A stretch of 25,573 nt of DNA. Origin: CAYSQW01 sp964433135 (GTDB lineage Bacteria > Acidobacteriota > Aminicenantia > Aminicenantales > Aminicenantaceae). Below the pieces are notes generated by a model. It saw only the letters and a program-made list of their open reading frames with translations, was not told where the DNA came from and did no database searches. Numbering within the stretch: the stretch's first letter is position 1; every line of letters starts with the position of its first letter. The stretch is from assembly GCA_964433135.1 (NCBI GenBank), contig CAYSQW010000050.1, positions 1 through 25,573 on the forward strand, in the 5' to 3' direction. The position numbers and the translations under genes are program-made. Positions 15,857 to 23,051 of this stretch are shown piece after piece.

Positions 15857-17875
15857 TTATACCGGTTCCCAGGCGTAGCCCAGCTTAACAAAAAAAGTTC
15901 TATCGGCCTGTGTCAGACCAAATTCCTGGCTGCCCAGGTAATTATCGCTGTAACCCAGGAACAGAACCGTGCGGGCATTTAATTTATAGGAAAACAGCAG
16001 CTGAGTATAAAAAGTCCTATATTCAGAATCAATAGGAAAAGTGTAATTTCCCGAATTGTAATCATAATTAACATATTGGAGAATCGAGCGAAAGAAAGTG
16101 CGTATATTAAGCTGATAGACGGCGGATATCTGGCTGATGTTGGCGGTATACAGGCGTGGATTTTGAACAGACATCCTCTCAAAAATATGGTCAATACCCA
16201 GACGCAGATGCCGGCCCAGATTATAGTCAAGGCGGGGATTAATCCTGAGCCGACGGCCTTTACGGGTATTGGCATAATCAATGCGATCTCCTAAATGTAT
16301 GTCCATACCGATACGCAGATCTTCGGTCGGCAGGAACCCCCCGGTAAGCGTAAAAGAATTTAAATTAAACCGGCGGCCGTTATATGCTTCTCTCATGGTC
16401 GTTCCCCGCACAAATAAGTTTGACTGCAGGGCTCCGCTGTAATTGAACCAGAGAGAGGCCGCTTTATTGAGCGGCCTGCCGTCCCAGTCTTCAAAATAAT
16501 TCAACTCGGTCCCGGCTCTAAACTGAGCCCACCAATTCCCCGGTTCGGCATTCCACGTATAAAGCACGCCCCCCTCAACATTGCGGTAGCCCACCCTGGG
16601 AATAAAGCCCAGATCAGCCCGGAAATCCGGCCCCGTCTGTTCATAATCGGCCCACCATCCCCAAGTGCGGGTGTAGTGATCATATTCAAAGGAAACCAGC
16701 CAATCATTGAAGGCTCCTTTCGGCTGGGAAAAATTCATCGCGGTTTCCTCCGAATACCGGGTTTTCGATCCCAGCACCAGTAACTGCAGCTGGTTGGTGG
16801 GAGTGACACGGAAGTCCAGATCAAACCCGAACACTCTGTTGTAATAATCACACCCCTCGCGGTCGGTTGCGAAAAGCCCCGCCGTATAATGACTTCCAAA
16901 ATCGCGTTTATAGCGCAGCACCGAAGACGTATTTCCTTTTTCCAGGGAAGTCGAATCAGAGCCTTGGCTGCCGGGGAATATGAGGTTGGTGATATCATCA
17001 CGGACCGTGTATGCTCCATAGGTGTTGGCTCCCTCTTTCCCGGTAAGCTTAAAACCCCATGAAGGATCACGGACCGTACGTGAGTACACCACCCGTTCCA
17101 ATGAATTGAAATAATCAGCCCCTTCGGTGAAAAAAGGCCGTCTTTCCGGATAAAAAAGGGCAAAAGGCTGATTGATGTCAAGCTGAAGGGCATCGGCCTC
17201 GACCTGACTGAAATCCGGATTGGCCGTCGCACTAAAGGTGAGATTGGGGGTTATTCCCCATCGTGCTGTAAGTCCTATCTCCGCCTCCTGGTCCCGCTTC
17301 TTTAAATCACCGGAAGGAAATTCAGGCCGGGCGTCCGTGTGAAAAGCCGTGACGGTTGGATTGAGCTCAATATTATTGCCCGGGCTGACATTTTCAAAAC
17401 CACGGATCTTTACGGCCTGACAGAGGTAGCAGTTATTACTCCGGCTGCGGGGGAATAGCCCGATGTGAAAAGAATGAGTGCGGGGATATCTCCGGACGGC
17501 ATCAAATCCCCAGATCTGGGGACCTTCCCTGCGCTGGAAGCGGAGGGAAGAAAAGGGGATCGCGATCTCGACAACATATCCCCAGTCCTTGATTTCGGCG
17601 GCGGAATCCCAGATGGCATCCCATCCCGGATCCTCCCCGCTTGGAGCCTCTATCCCATCCATTTGCACACCGGCCGCGGTCACAAGAAAATCCAGACTTC
17701 TCCGTTCGTCATTATAAGTATCCAATATCAGGGCAATCCAATCGTCTCCTCCCAGAGTATCCCGGTCTCTCAGGCGCGCGCGGATGGCGGATGGATCCGG
17801 ATCATAGCAGCGGAAAGCGGCATATAGGTTTTTTTCATCATAGGTAAGCAGGACTTCCGTTCTGACCGGGGGGGG
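15857..17875 (-). CDS. DUF5916 outer-membrane protein, main part (separated from its N-terminus by a frameshift)
   Basis: Encodes about 670 residues in one frame. It begins, after the C8 tract at 17875-17868, with VRTEVLLTYDEKNLYAAF, RCYDPDPSAIRARLRDRD and DWIALILDTYNDERRSLDF, which complete the CBM9-like N-terminal domain. EIAIPFSSLRF and WGFDAVRR follow. The rest is DUF5916: FSQVEADALQLDINQPFALF, YPERRPFFTEGADYF, and then a long run of alternating strands typical of a 16-or-more-stranded outer-membrane barrel up to DRTFFVKLGYAWEPV. Function of DUF5916 proteins is unknown; sugar binding or uptake is often assumed. No start codon fits this part alone except an internal TTG at 17725. The signal peptide and first third of the CBM9-like domain lie in another frame (17770-18138). 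Confidence 0.85.
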   Translation of the reverse strand, partial: PPPVRTEVLLTYDEKNLYAAFRCYDPDPSAIRARLRDRDTLGGDDWIALILDTYNDERRSLDFLVTAAGVQMDGIEAPSGEDPGWDAIWDSAAEIKDWGYVVEIAIPFSSLRFQRREGPQIWGFDAVRRYPRTHSFHIGLFPRSRSNNCYLCQAVKIRGFENVSPGNNIELNPTVTAFHTDARPEFPSGDLKKRDQEAEIGLTARWGITPNLTFSATANPDFSQVEADALQLDINQPFALFYPERRPFFTEGADYFNSLERVVYSRTVRDPSWGFKLTGKEGANTYGAYTVRDDITNLIFPGSQGSDSTSLEKGNTSSVLRYKRDFGSHYTAGLFATDREGCDYYNRVFGFDLDFRVTPTNQLQLLVLGSKTRYSEETAMNFSQPKGAFNDWLVSFEYDHYTRTWGWWADYEQTGPDFRADLGFIPRVGYRNVEGGVLYTWNAEPGNWWAQFRAGTELNYFEDWDGRPLNKAASLWFNYSGALQSNLFVRGTTMREAYNGRRFNLNSFTLTGGFLPTEDLRIGMDIHLGDRIDYANTRKGRRLRINPRLDYNLGRHLRLGIDHIFERMSVQNPRLYTANISQISAVYQLNIRTFFRSILQYVNYDYNSGNYTFPIDSEYRTFYTQLLFSYKLNARTVLFLGYSDNYLGSQEFGLTQADRTFFVKLGYAWEPV

Positions 17876-18138
17876 ACATTCTCACCGGGGCGGACCTCAT
17901 AGTTCAGATCCAGGATCAGGGCTTGTTCCCACGCTCTCTCATTCAAAACGGCATCAACCTTGATTGCGGAATCAGCCCGGGGAACAAAGTAAGGATTCTC
18001 AGCTGTCCCCGACTCCGGTATTTCTTCCGCCGCGGCTTGTTGTTGTGAGGAAGCAGCTGAAAAAGTAAAAAGCAGGACAAAGGAAAAAATCACAAGGATT
18101 CTAAAAAATGGACTGTGGATCATACTGATTGGTTTCAT
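17770..18138 (-). CDS. N-terminal part of the DUF5916 protein (signal peptide and start of CBM9-like domain), frameshifted
   Basis: ATG at 18138 preceded closely by a GGGGGGG run. Residues 1-33 are a signal peptide (MKPISMIHSPFFRILVIFSF, VLLFTFSAASS, Q). Then come ENPYFVPRADSAIKVDAVLN, ERAWEQALILDL and NYEVRPGENVPP, the opening of the CBM9-like domain found in DUF5916 proteins ('ID-x-x-LNE-x-AW'). After the C8 tract this frame continues about 30 unrelated residues (RSERKSCLPMMKK...) and stops at 17770. The matching continuation is in the next frame. As read, only a truncated exported peptide would be made. A longer start at 18234 exists but places the signal peptide far inside. Confidence 0.8.
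   Translation of the reverse strand: MKPISMIHSPFFRILVIFSFVLLFTFSAASSQQQAAAEEIPESGTAENPYFVPRADSAIKVDAVLNERAWEQALILDLNYEVRPGENVPPRSERKSCLPMMKKTYMPLSAAMIRIHPPSARA
17868..17875 (-). other. C8 homopolymer at the frameshift site
   Basis: On the coding strand the codons read GTC CCC CCC CGG and leave the DUF5916 frame. With nine C they would read GTC CCC CCC CCG GTC AGA ACG, giving V-P-P-P-V-R-T and joining the two reading frames perfectly. One missing base is therefore the only lesion. It could be a sequencing or assembly error, a real mutation, or a phase-variable tract. Confidence 0.85.
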
Positions 18139-18237
18139 TTTCCCCCCCGCAGATATCAGAGCAATAAATATGCCAATATAAATCCGGAGGGATTCCGATC
18201 GATCATGCGGCACCATCTGTCCAATCACGAACACATC

Positions 18238-18255
18238 ATGTTCTCATGTGAACAT
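18238..18255. promoter_or_regulatory. inverted repeat upstream of the DUF5916 gene, possible operator
   Basis: ATGTTC, six-base spacer TCATGT, GAACAT: a perfect 6+6 palindrome 100 bases upstream of the ATG at 18138. The geometry suits a dimeric regulator. No clear promoter was found between it and the gene, so a role is speculative. Confidence 0.25.
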
Positions 18256-18322
18256 AAAAGCGAAAAAGGTGGACACATAATATGGAGGCTCATTCCCAAA
18301 GGAGAGACCGGAAAAGAGATAG

Positions 18323-18517
18323 GTCAGCGGTGAAACATTCCGCTATCGCGGACGCTCTTATAAGCTCTTGATTTGGAATAGCGGGCATCCGGCCGTGCCC
18401 TGGCCGGCAACGTCTCCGCCAAGCGGCACGATAGGTCAGGGCGATCTTCCGGATGTCATACGCGTCGATCCCGCCGACTATGGCAAGATCCGGATCGATC
18501 TTCGGAAAAAGAAATAA
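18323..18517 (+). pseudogene. unidentified 64-codon open fragment without start codon
   Basis: Between TAG 18320-18322 and TAA 18515-18517 one frame is open and encodes a protein-like sequence with VSGETFRYRGRSYKLLIWNS, GHPAVPWPATSPPSGTIGQG and DLPDVIRVDPADYGKIRIDL, then RKKK. There is no ATG, GTG or TTG early in it. The frame just before (ending TGA at 18331-18333, with GGHIIWRLIPKGETGKEIG) could be its continuation after a frameshift. I recognise no family. It ends 10 bases from the convergent caspase gene. Probably the tail of a decayed gene; chance openness is possible. Apart from this and the inverted repeat, I see nothing else in 18139-18526. Confidence 0.35.
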
Positions 18518-18526
18518 TCCGATCCC

Positions 18527-20059
18527 TTATTTACCGAATTGGAATCCGACGCCGAGGACCGGGTAGTCCAAACCACTGTCGGGCTTGTCCACGAGAGGAT
18601 AGCTTAATCCGGCCCAGATCCTGACAACCGAGGAAAGATTGAGAACCGCATCCACACCGGGTTCCAAGACATAGAAGACCGTCCCCGAAGTCGAAGATCC
18701 GGCGCCCATTAATACCGTCGCCCGAAAATGAAGCTTTTTCTCCGGATTGAAATTATAGCCTAAGTAAAGCCCGCCATAACCGGGGAGGCCTGGATTATAG
18801 TTGACTTTCCCGAACCCACCGGCGCCGACGGAGAAAATACGGTTCACCGTAACCCCGACAGCGGCTCCCATCAGCAGACCGTACTCCCCATTTATGCTGG
18901 TGGACAGAGTGGTGAACTCCCCGAAGAGACGATAGGTGGGTTTTCCCTGGATGATCGTATCGCGCCGGAGGTTTTGTTCCCTTGCTCCGCGGGGAGTCGT
19001 ATAGAGGATCTCGGTACTCTCCAGCATCTCCGGCTTCAACTCGAATTTTGCACCCGTTTCCAGAACGATCGTGGCCTCGAATACATGATCCGCTTGAAGG
19101 TTGATGATCCGATATTTCCCTTCCTCAAGACCCAGCTCGATGGATCGGCCGGCGGATTTTGAAAGCTCCACAACCAGATGACCGTCGGCATCATGCACAA
19201 AGATTTTCCCTTCGATGTCTTCCGTCAAGACCATGAGTGCGGCCCCTTTCCGGACATCCGTCACCACGACATCTCCGGTTCCGGCCATCGCAATATCATA
19301 ATAGGGATGCTGGGGCCCGCTGCTGGTCAAGGCCGTCCGGGTCAGGGTTTCATTAAAGGCAAACTGATAGGCTTCGCTCAGAGTTACGCGCCCGTCCCGG
19401 GTCATATCCGCGGCTCCCCGCAGTCCCGAGATGAGATAGTGGGTAAAGAACGAACCTCGAATGAGGTCGGACTCCTGGGAAGCTTCGGTCGCCGAGCTCG
19501 AGCTCATGAAAGCAAAACCCTTCATATTGTTCGCGGAGTCGATCAAAAACGGCTGCCGTTTTTTCCCGCCCTTGGATCGAGTAAAAGCCCCCGAGGCACA
19601 AGAGTCTAAAATAGCGATTCGGGCATCCGCCTTCAGGTCAGCCAGGCTCTCCCGCAGGTCCTTGTAGGATACTTTTTCTTCACCTAAAAGGATAAAGTTA
19701 TCATCGGAATGACCGGAATAGTAGAAAAACACCTCCACCCGCCCATGTTTTTTCTGGGCCCGGGCCACTCTTTCCTGAAAGCGGACCATTTCCGTATAAA
19801 ATGTCCTCACATCAGGTTCCGCTAAGAACATGGTGTCTTCCGCATGGATGCCTCCCAACTCCTCCATGACTTTTATAAAAGCTTCCGCGTCGGTAAGCGC
19901 ATACCGGAGATGAGCCCGCTTCTGTCCACCATGGTTGGCGCCCATAGCCAGAGCAAAGCGCTTGATGATGTCTTCTTCAGGCGCTTGAGCCATTAAGGTC
20001 GTTCCGAAATTTAGGATGAATGAAAAAACAACGCCAATCGTGAAATATTTAGCTTTCAT
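18527..20059 (-). CDS. secreted caspase-family (peptidase C14) protein with probable C-terminal outer-membrane barrel
   Basis: 510 residues from the second ATG (20059), which stands 7 bases after AAAGGAG; the ATG at 20065 is only 1 base from it. Residues 1-24 are a signal peptide (FTIGVVFSFILNFG...MAQ). About 32-265 is a caspase domain: FALAMGANHG, LRYALTDAEAF, VFFYYSGHSDD with catalytic H117, IAILDSCASGAF with nucleophile C154, FAFMSSSSATEASQESD, and FFTHYLISGLRGAADMTRDG; the last runs into DMTRDGRVTLSE (218-229), an EF-hand-like loop. About 270-345 is β-rich and PEGA-like. About 375-510 shows alternating short strands ending YPVLGVGFQFGK, as in small outer-membrane barrels. So the protease probably works in the periplasm or at the outer membrane. 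Overlaps the anti-sigma gene by 11 bases. Confidence 0.9.
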   Translation of the reverse strand: MKAKYFTIGVVFSFILNFGTTLMAQAPEEDIIKRFALAMGANHGGQKRAHLRYALTDAEAFIKVMEELGGIHAEDTMFLAEPDVRTFYTEMVRFQERVARAQKKHGRVEVFFYYSGHSDDNFILLGEEKVSYKDLRESLADLKADARIAILDSCASGAFTRSKGGKKRQPFLIDSANNMKGFAFMSSSSATEASQESDLIRGSFFTHYLISGLRGAADMTRDGRVTLSEAYQFAFNETLTRTALTSSGPQHPYYDIAMAGTGDVVVTDVRKGAALMVLTEDIEGKIFVHDADGHLVVELSKSAGRSIELGLEEGKYRIINLQADHVFEATIVLETGAKFELKPEMLESTEILYTTPRGAREQNLRRDTIIQGKPTYRLFGEFTTLSTSINGEYGLLMGAAVGVTVNRIFSVGAGGFGKVNYNPGLPGYGGLYLGYNFNPEKKLHFRATVLMGAGSSTSGTVFYVLEPGVDAVLNLSSVVRIWAGLSYPLVDKPDSGLDYPVLGVGFQFGK

Positions 20060-20885
20060 CTTCATTCTCCTTTATTACCAGGATGGAAAACTGAGTGAAG
20101 GTGTTAGGGAGGGATAAATCATCCGTGCGAACGGAGCCGGGGGATTCCGCCAACTGCTCCGCAAGCTCGAGGATGCGGGACGTGTCGATTTTTTCCATGG
20201 CGGCAACCAGGAAAAACCGTTCATACCGCGGCGCATCATCCAATTCATACGCACTGGCCAGCAGGACCTTTTTCTCCTGCATCAGATCGCTCGATCCTCC
20301 CGCATGATCCGGGTGATGCAGAGTGACGATCCCATTTCCGTCGATAGAGAAAATGACGCCATAGGTCATTCCAGCCGGAATATAGGCGATCTGGAGCAGG
20401 TCTCCTTGCGAAGCCGAATCTCCATTATTTATGATTTCCGCGCTTTCTCCCGATTTTCGGTAAATGATGATCCGGGGTTGGGAAATATCGATATCCTCTT
20501 CCCCCTTGATGCGAGTTGCCGGCTGTCCTCCAACCTGAAGCTCCTGGTGAGAGGGCATGTTGAGATTCAACAACACAACAAAAATCAAACCGAGAGCGGA
20601 GGCCAGCAAGGGGACCGCATAGAGCCATTTTCTGGGGAAGGGCCCGGCTTTTTTCTTATCGGCGTTAGGCCTCTTTTCCTCGAGCTTGTGTTGAATGGCG
20701 GAAACCAGATGTTTCGATGGATATCGATGGAGGATCTGATCATTTGACCTTTTAAGGTCGGCGAGCTGCCGGCGCAAATCCGGATCGTCCTCGATCATGT
20801 CATCGATCTCCCGCAGGCGATGAGGGGAAAGTTCGCGCAGCAGATAGCGCTCCAACTCCCAATCTCTTATTGATTTAGCCTTCAT
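20049..20885 (-). CDS. membrane anti-sigma factor with DUF4384-like periplasmic domain
   Basis: 278 residues. Residues 1-75 are helical and charged (WELERYLLRELSPHRLREID, DMIEDDPDLRRQLADLKRS), the usual anti-sigma cytoplasmic domain but without the H-x-x-x-C-x-x-C zinc motif; there is no cysteine in the protein. One membrane helix lies at about 87-107. Residues 137-248 outside the membrane resemble DUF4384: GDLLQIAYIPAGMTYGVIFS, IDGNGIVTLHHPDHAGGS, ERFFLVAAMEKID. DUF4384 is often fused directly to bacterial caspases; here it is on the anti-sigma factor next to one. Role inferred: hold the sigma factor encoded just upstream until an envelope signal arrives. GGAGGAG stands 7 bases before the ATG, and the gene overlaps the sigma gene by 11 bases and the caspase gene by 11. 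Confidence 0.85.
   Translation of the reverse strand: MKAKSIRDWELERYLLRELSPHRLREIDDMIEDDPDLRRQLADLKRSNDQILHRYPSKHLVSAIQHKLEEKRPNADKKKAGPFPRKWLYAVPLLASALGLIFVVLLNLNMPSHQELQVGGQPATRIKGEEDIDISQPRIIIYRKSGESAEIINNGDSASQGDLLQIAYIPAGMTYGVIFSIDGNGIVTLHHPDHAGGSSDLMQEKKVLLASAYELDDAPRYERFFLVAAMEKIDTSRILELAEQLAESPGSVRTDDLSLPNTFTQFSILVIKENEDES
20067..20073 (-). promoter_or_regulatory. ribosome binding site deciding the caspase start
   Basis: AAAGGAG on the minus strand lies inside the end of the anti-sigma gene. Spacing is 1 base to the ATG at 20065 and 7 to the ATG at 20059, so the second is favoured. Confidence 0.6.
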
Positions 20886-21384
20886 TGGGGGTCTCCTCCA
20901 GAGATTCCAGGCGGGTGCGCAGGTTTCGCAAACGCTTGCGTACCCCAGAAATAGACAGACCGACTTCCTGGGCCACTTCTTTAAGTGTCATGCCGTCGAC
21001 AAAATGCATCACGGCAATCTCACGTGTTGAAATTTTCTCGCCCCTGAATAGCCGATCAAGCGTATCCCGCAAGATGACTTTGTCCTCATGGTGATCATAA
21101 CTGGCGATCCGGGTAAACATATCCTCTTTCAGGACCATTGTCCTTTTCCTTTCCGCTCTGAGCAGATTGAGGCAAACATTGGTTGAGATTCGGTAGAGCA
21201 GGCTGGAGGGATGTCGATCCTTGAGCCGATCATGGTAGAGGATCAATTTGACGAAAACCTCCTGCATGGCGTCCAGAGCTTTTTCCTCATTTTTGAGGAG
21301 TTGTCGGCAGCGGCGGAGCACCATAGGGCCGTAGCGCGAATAGTACTCCGCAATGCGAATCTGAATTGGGTTTTTGTCTGACAT
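20875..21384 (-). CDS. ECF-type RNA polymerase sigma factor
   Basis: 169 residues with both sigma-70 regions of the ECF group. Region 2 (about 12-80) includes YGPMVLRRCRQLLKNEEKAL, DAMQEVFVKLI and the LYRISTNVCLNLLRAERKR helix that contacts -10 DNA. Region 4 (about 112-162) includes TREIAVMHFVDGMTLKEVAQ and EVGLSISGVRKRLRNLRTRL, a helix-turn-helix for the -35. First gene of an operon with the overlapping anti-sigma and caspase genes, so it likely also activates its own promoter. ATG at 21384; the ribosome site is a weak GGAT close to the start. Confidence 0.92.
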   Translation of the reverse strand: MSDKNPIQIRIAEYYSRYGPMVLRRCRQLLKNEEKALDAMQEVFVKLILYHDRLKDRHPSSLLYRISTNVCLNLLRAERKRTMVLKEDMFTRIASYDHHEDKVILRDTLDRLFRGEKISTREIAVMHFVDGMTLKEVAQEVGLSISGVRKRLRNLRTRLESLEETPNEG

Positions 21385-21505
21385 TTTTTATCCATTGACA
21401 ACCTTCACATAAGTTCAACACATGGGAAGGCGCATTGTGTTACTTTTTCGATAGGATGGCCCCTATCTGCATCAATGTGGTGTACGTAAATTGTCGGCCG
21501 GAGTT

Positions 21506-21532
21506 ATTATACCTTTATCAAACTGAAAACAA
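21506..21532 (-). promoter_or_regulatory. possible promoter of the sigma factor operon
   Basis: TATAAT on the minus strand at 21511-21506 with TTGTTT at 21532-21527 and a short 15-base spacer. This would leave a leader of about 115 bases. An ECF-dependent autoregulated promoter nearer the gene is equally possible but cannot be recognised without knowing its consensus. Confidence 0.25.
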
Positions 21533-21572
21533 CGGCTGAGAATAATCGAATAACCAGCCGCACCGCCTTGAA

Positions 21573-21697
21573 TCGATTTTCCCCCCTAAAAATAAGCTTT
21601 AAGAAATTTCTTTTCGGGAGAGAAATTTATAATACTCTCATTATTAATAGAATAAATCAGCCCAACTGGATGAATTATTAACCCGGAATTGACAGTG
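21573..21697 (+). repeat. dispersed intergenic repeat, copy 2 (with active-looking promoter)
   Basis: Same ordered blocks as copy 1 at 15414-15577: TCGATTTT, the exact 22-base block at 21583-21604, then CCCGG (21682) and ATTGACAGTG (21688-21697). This copy also contains an 8-base inverted repeat AAATTTCT (21604-21611) and AGAAATTT (21621-21628) that copy 1 lacks. The 522-base gap 21385-21906 otherwise holds only the promoter and leader listed here. Confidence 0.65.
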
Positions 21698-21718
21698 TTT
21701 GCCGGGGCGATCTATACT
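21689..21718 (+). promoter_or_regulatory. strong sigma-70 promoter for the tocopherol-cyclase-like gene
   Basis: TTGACA (21689-21694), 18 bases, TATACT (21713-21718): six of six and five of six consensus matches. Transcription would start near 21725 and leave a leader of about 180 bases before the ATG at 21907. Confidence 0.65.
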
Positions 21719-21722
21719 TGTT

Positions 21723-21765
21723 CCGGATGATGGAAGAGAATTTCTTGTTAAAAATTTGCATCCGG
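21723..21765 (+). promoter_or_regulatory. hairpin at the start of a long leader
   Basis: CCGGATG (21723-21729) and CATCCGG (21759-21765) form a perfect seven-base GC-rich stem around a 29-base, mostly AT-rich loop. It begins at the predicted transcription start. It may stabilise or regulate the mRNA; no known riboswitch class is recognised. Confidence 0.35.
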
Positions 21766-21906
21766 CTGGGTTGTGCACAAATCTAATTCTTATATTACAT
21801 GTGAGAATCAGGGTACTGATGGTGGACCTTGCACGTAAAAGGATCCAACTCAGCATAAAAGGAATGGGCCGTTGAACGATTGGGTCGAACAAGCGGTAAG
21901 GTTCAC

Positions 21907-22908
21907 ATGCAAATGAGAAGGCACCTTCCACGGCTTTTCCGTCCTTCGGTCTACCAGGGATCAGGGCACCCTTCCGGCTATTTTGAGGGATGGTACTTTA
22001 AACTTCTTGACAGCGGGGGGCTGCAAGTCTGGTCGGTCATCCCGGGTGTCTCCTATTCCAACGATCCACACAGCTTCATTCAGGTGATCCATGCCAACAG
22101 CGGTCAAACGTTCTACCAGCGGTATCCGGTGGAATCATTCAGGTACAGCCGTAAGGAATTCCATATAGAGGTAGGTCCGAACGTTTTTTCACTGAACAGG
22201 ATCGAATTGGATCTCCAAATGGATGAATTAAAAATGTCGGGTAAGCTCATTCCGGAGAACCCGGTTCCTTTCCCCTTCAAGGTAACCGCCCCGGGGATCA
22301 TGGGATGGTACAGTTACGTACCCATGATGGAGTGTTATCATGGAGTGGTCTCCATGCATCACAATCTTACGGGAAGCCTGAAAATCAACGGATCAATGAT
22401 CGATTTCACAGGGGGCAGAGGGTACATTGAAAAGGACTGGGGACGAAGCATGCCGTCAGATTGGATCTGGATCCAGTCCAACCATTTTGATAGGGATGAC
22501 CGTGCCTCTTTCATGATCTCCCTGGCGCGTATACCCTGGTTGAAGGGGTTTTTCCCAGGGTTCCTGTCATTTCTCTATTTCGGGGGGAAGGTCCATCGTT
22601 TTGCCACCTATAACCGGTCCAGAGTGGAACAGCTTCGGGTGGGCCCGGAAGAGGTTTGCCTGAGGGTGGTCAATCGTCGACATCAGCTTACGATCAGGGC
22701 GATACGCAGAGATGGGGGAGTGCTTAAAGCTCCGCGCCACGGAGAAATGGACCGTGAGATCAGGGAGAGCATTATCTCTACGGTGATCCTGGAGCTCAAA
22801 GACAGAGCCGGCCGGGTGCTGTTTCATGACACGGGGCGTTTTGCCGGTCTGGAGATCGTAGGAGACATGGAAAAATATTTAGCGAAAAAACCTTTCGGAA
22901 GGGTATGA
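21907..22908 (+). CDS. tocopherol cyclase-like family protein
   Basis: 333 residues from the ATG at 21907, five bases after AAGG; a TTG at 21880 would add nine residues. GSGHPSGYFEGWYFKLLDSG near the N-terminus is the hallmark of the tocopherol cyclase-like family (lipocalin-like, related to carotenoid hydratase/AttH folds). Later matches are VIPGVSYSNDPHSFIQVI, PGIMGWYSYVPMMECYHGVV, GGRGYIEKDWGRSMPSDWIW, and a C-terminal LFHDTGRFAGLEIVG. Plants use this fold to close the chromanol ring of vitamin E; bacterial members without the rest of that pathway have no established function. No signal peptide or membrane helix is visible. A single gene with a strong promoter and long leader; no tocopherol genes nearby. 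Confidence 0.87.
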   Translation: MQMRRHLPRLFRPSVYQGSGHPSGYFEGWYFKLLDSGGLQVWSVIPGVSYSNDPHSFIQVIHANSGQTFYQRYPVESFRYSRKEFHIEVGPNVFSLNRIELDLQMDELKMSGKLIPENPVPFPFKVTAPGIMGWYSYVPMMECYHGVVSMHHNLTGSLKINGSMIDFTGGRGYIEKDWGRSMPSDWIWIQSNHFDRDDRASFMISLARIPWLKGFFPGFLSFLYFGGKVHRFATYNRSRVEQLRVGPEEVCLRVVNRRHQLTIRAIRRDGGVLKAPRHGEMDREIRESIISTVILELKDRAGRVLFHDTGRFAGLEIVGDMEKYLAKKPFGRV

Positions 22909-23051
22909 CATACACAAAACAAAAAAAACCGGAGCGTTTTTCTCTATAAGCTTTTAGCGCATGTCTTGATCAAGAACCATATCGCCTTTGTTGTGTTATA
23001 CCATTAAGGAGGTTTGCTGCGTGTTTCTTCCAACACCTCATCCGAAATCCG

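Noticed and set aside
17868..17875. Programmed ribosomal frameshift as the reason for two frames in the DUF5916 gene
   Set aside because: No slippery heptamer with a downstream pseudoknot or stimulatory SD was recognised, and the family normally uses one frame; error, mutation or phase variation fit better.
21644..21931. 95-codon minus-strand open frame
   Set aside because: Antisense to the strong promoter, leader and start of the tocopherol-cyclase-like gene; no motif or ribosome site.
22909..23051. Terminator between the two convergent genes
   Set aside because: A-rich and T-rich stretches and short inverted pairs such as GTGTT/AACAC exist, but no GC-rich stem followed by a T run on either strand.
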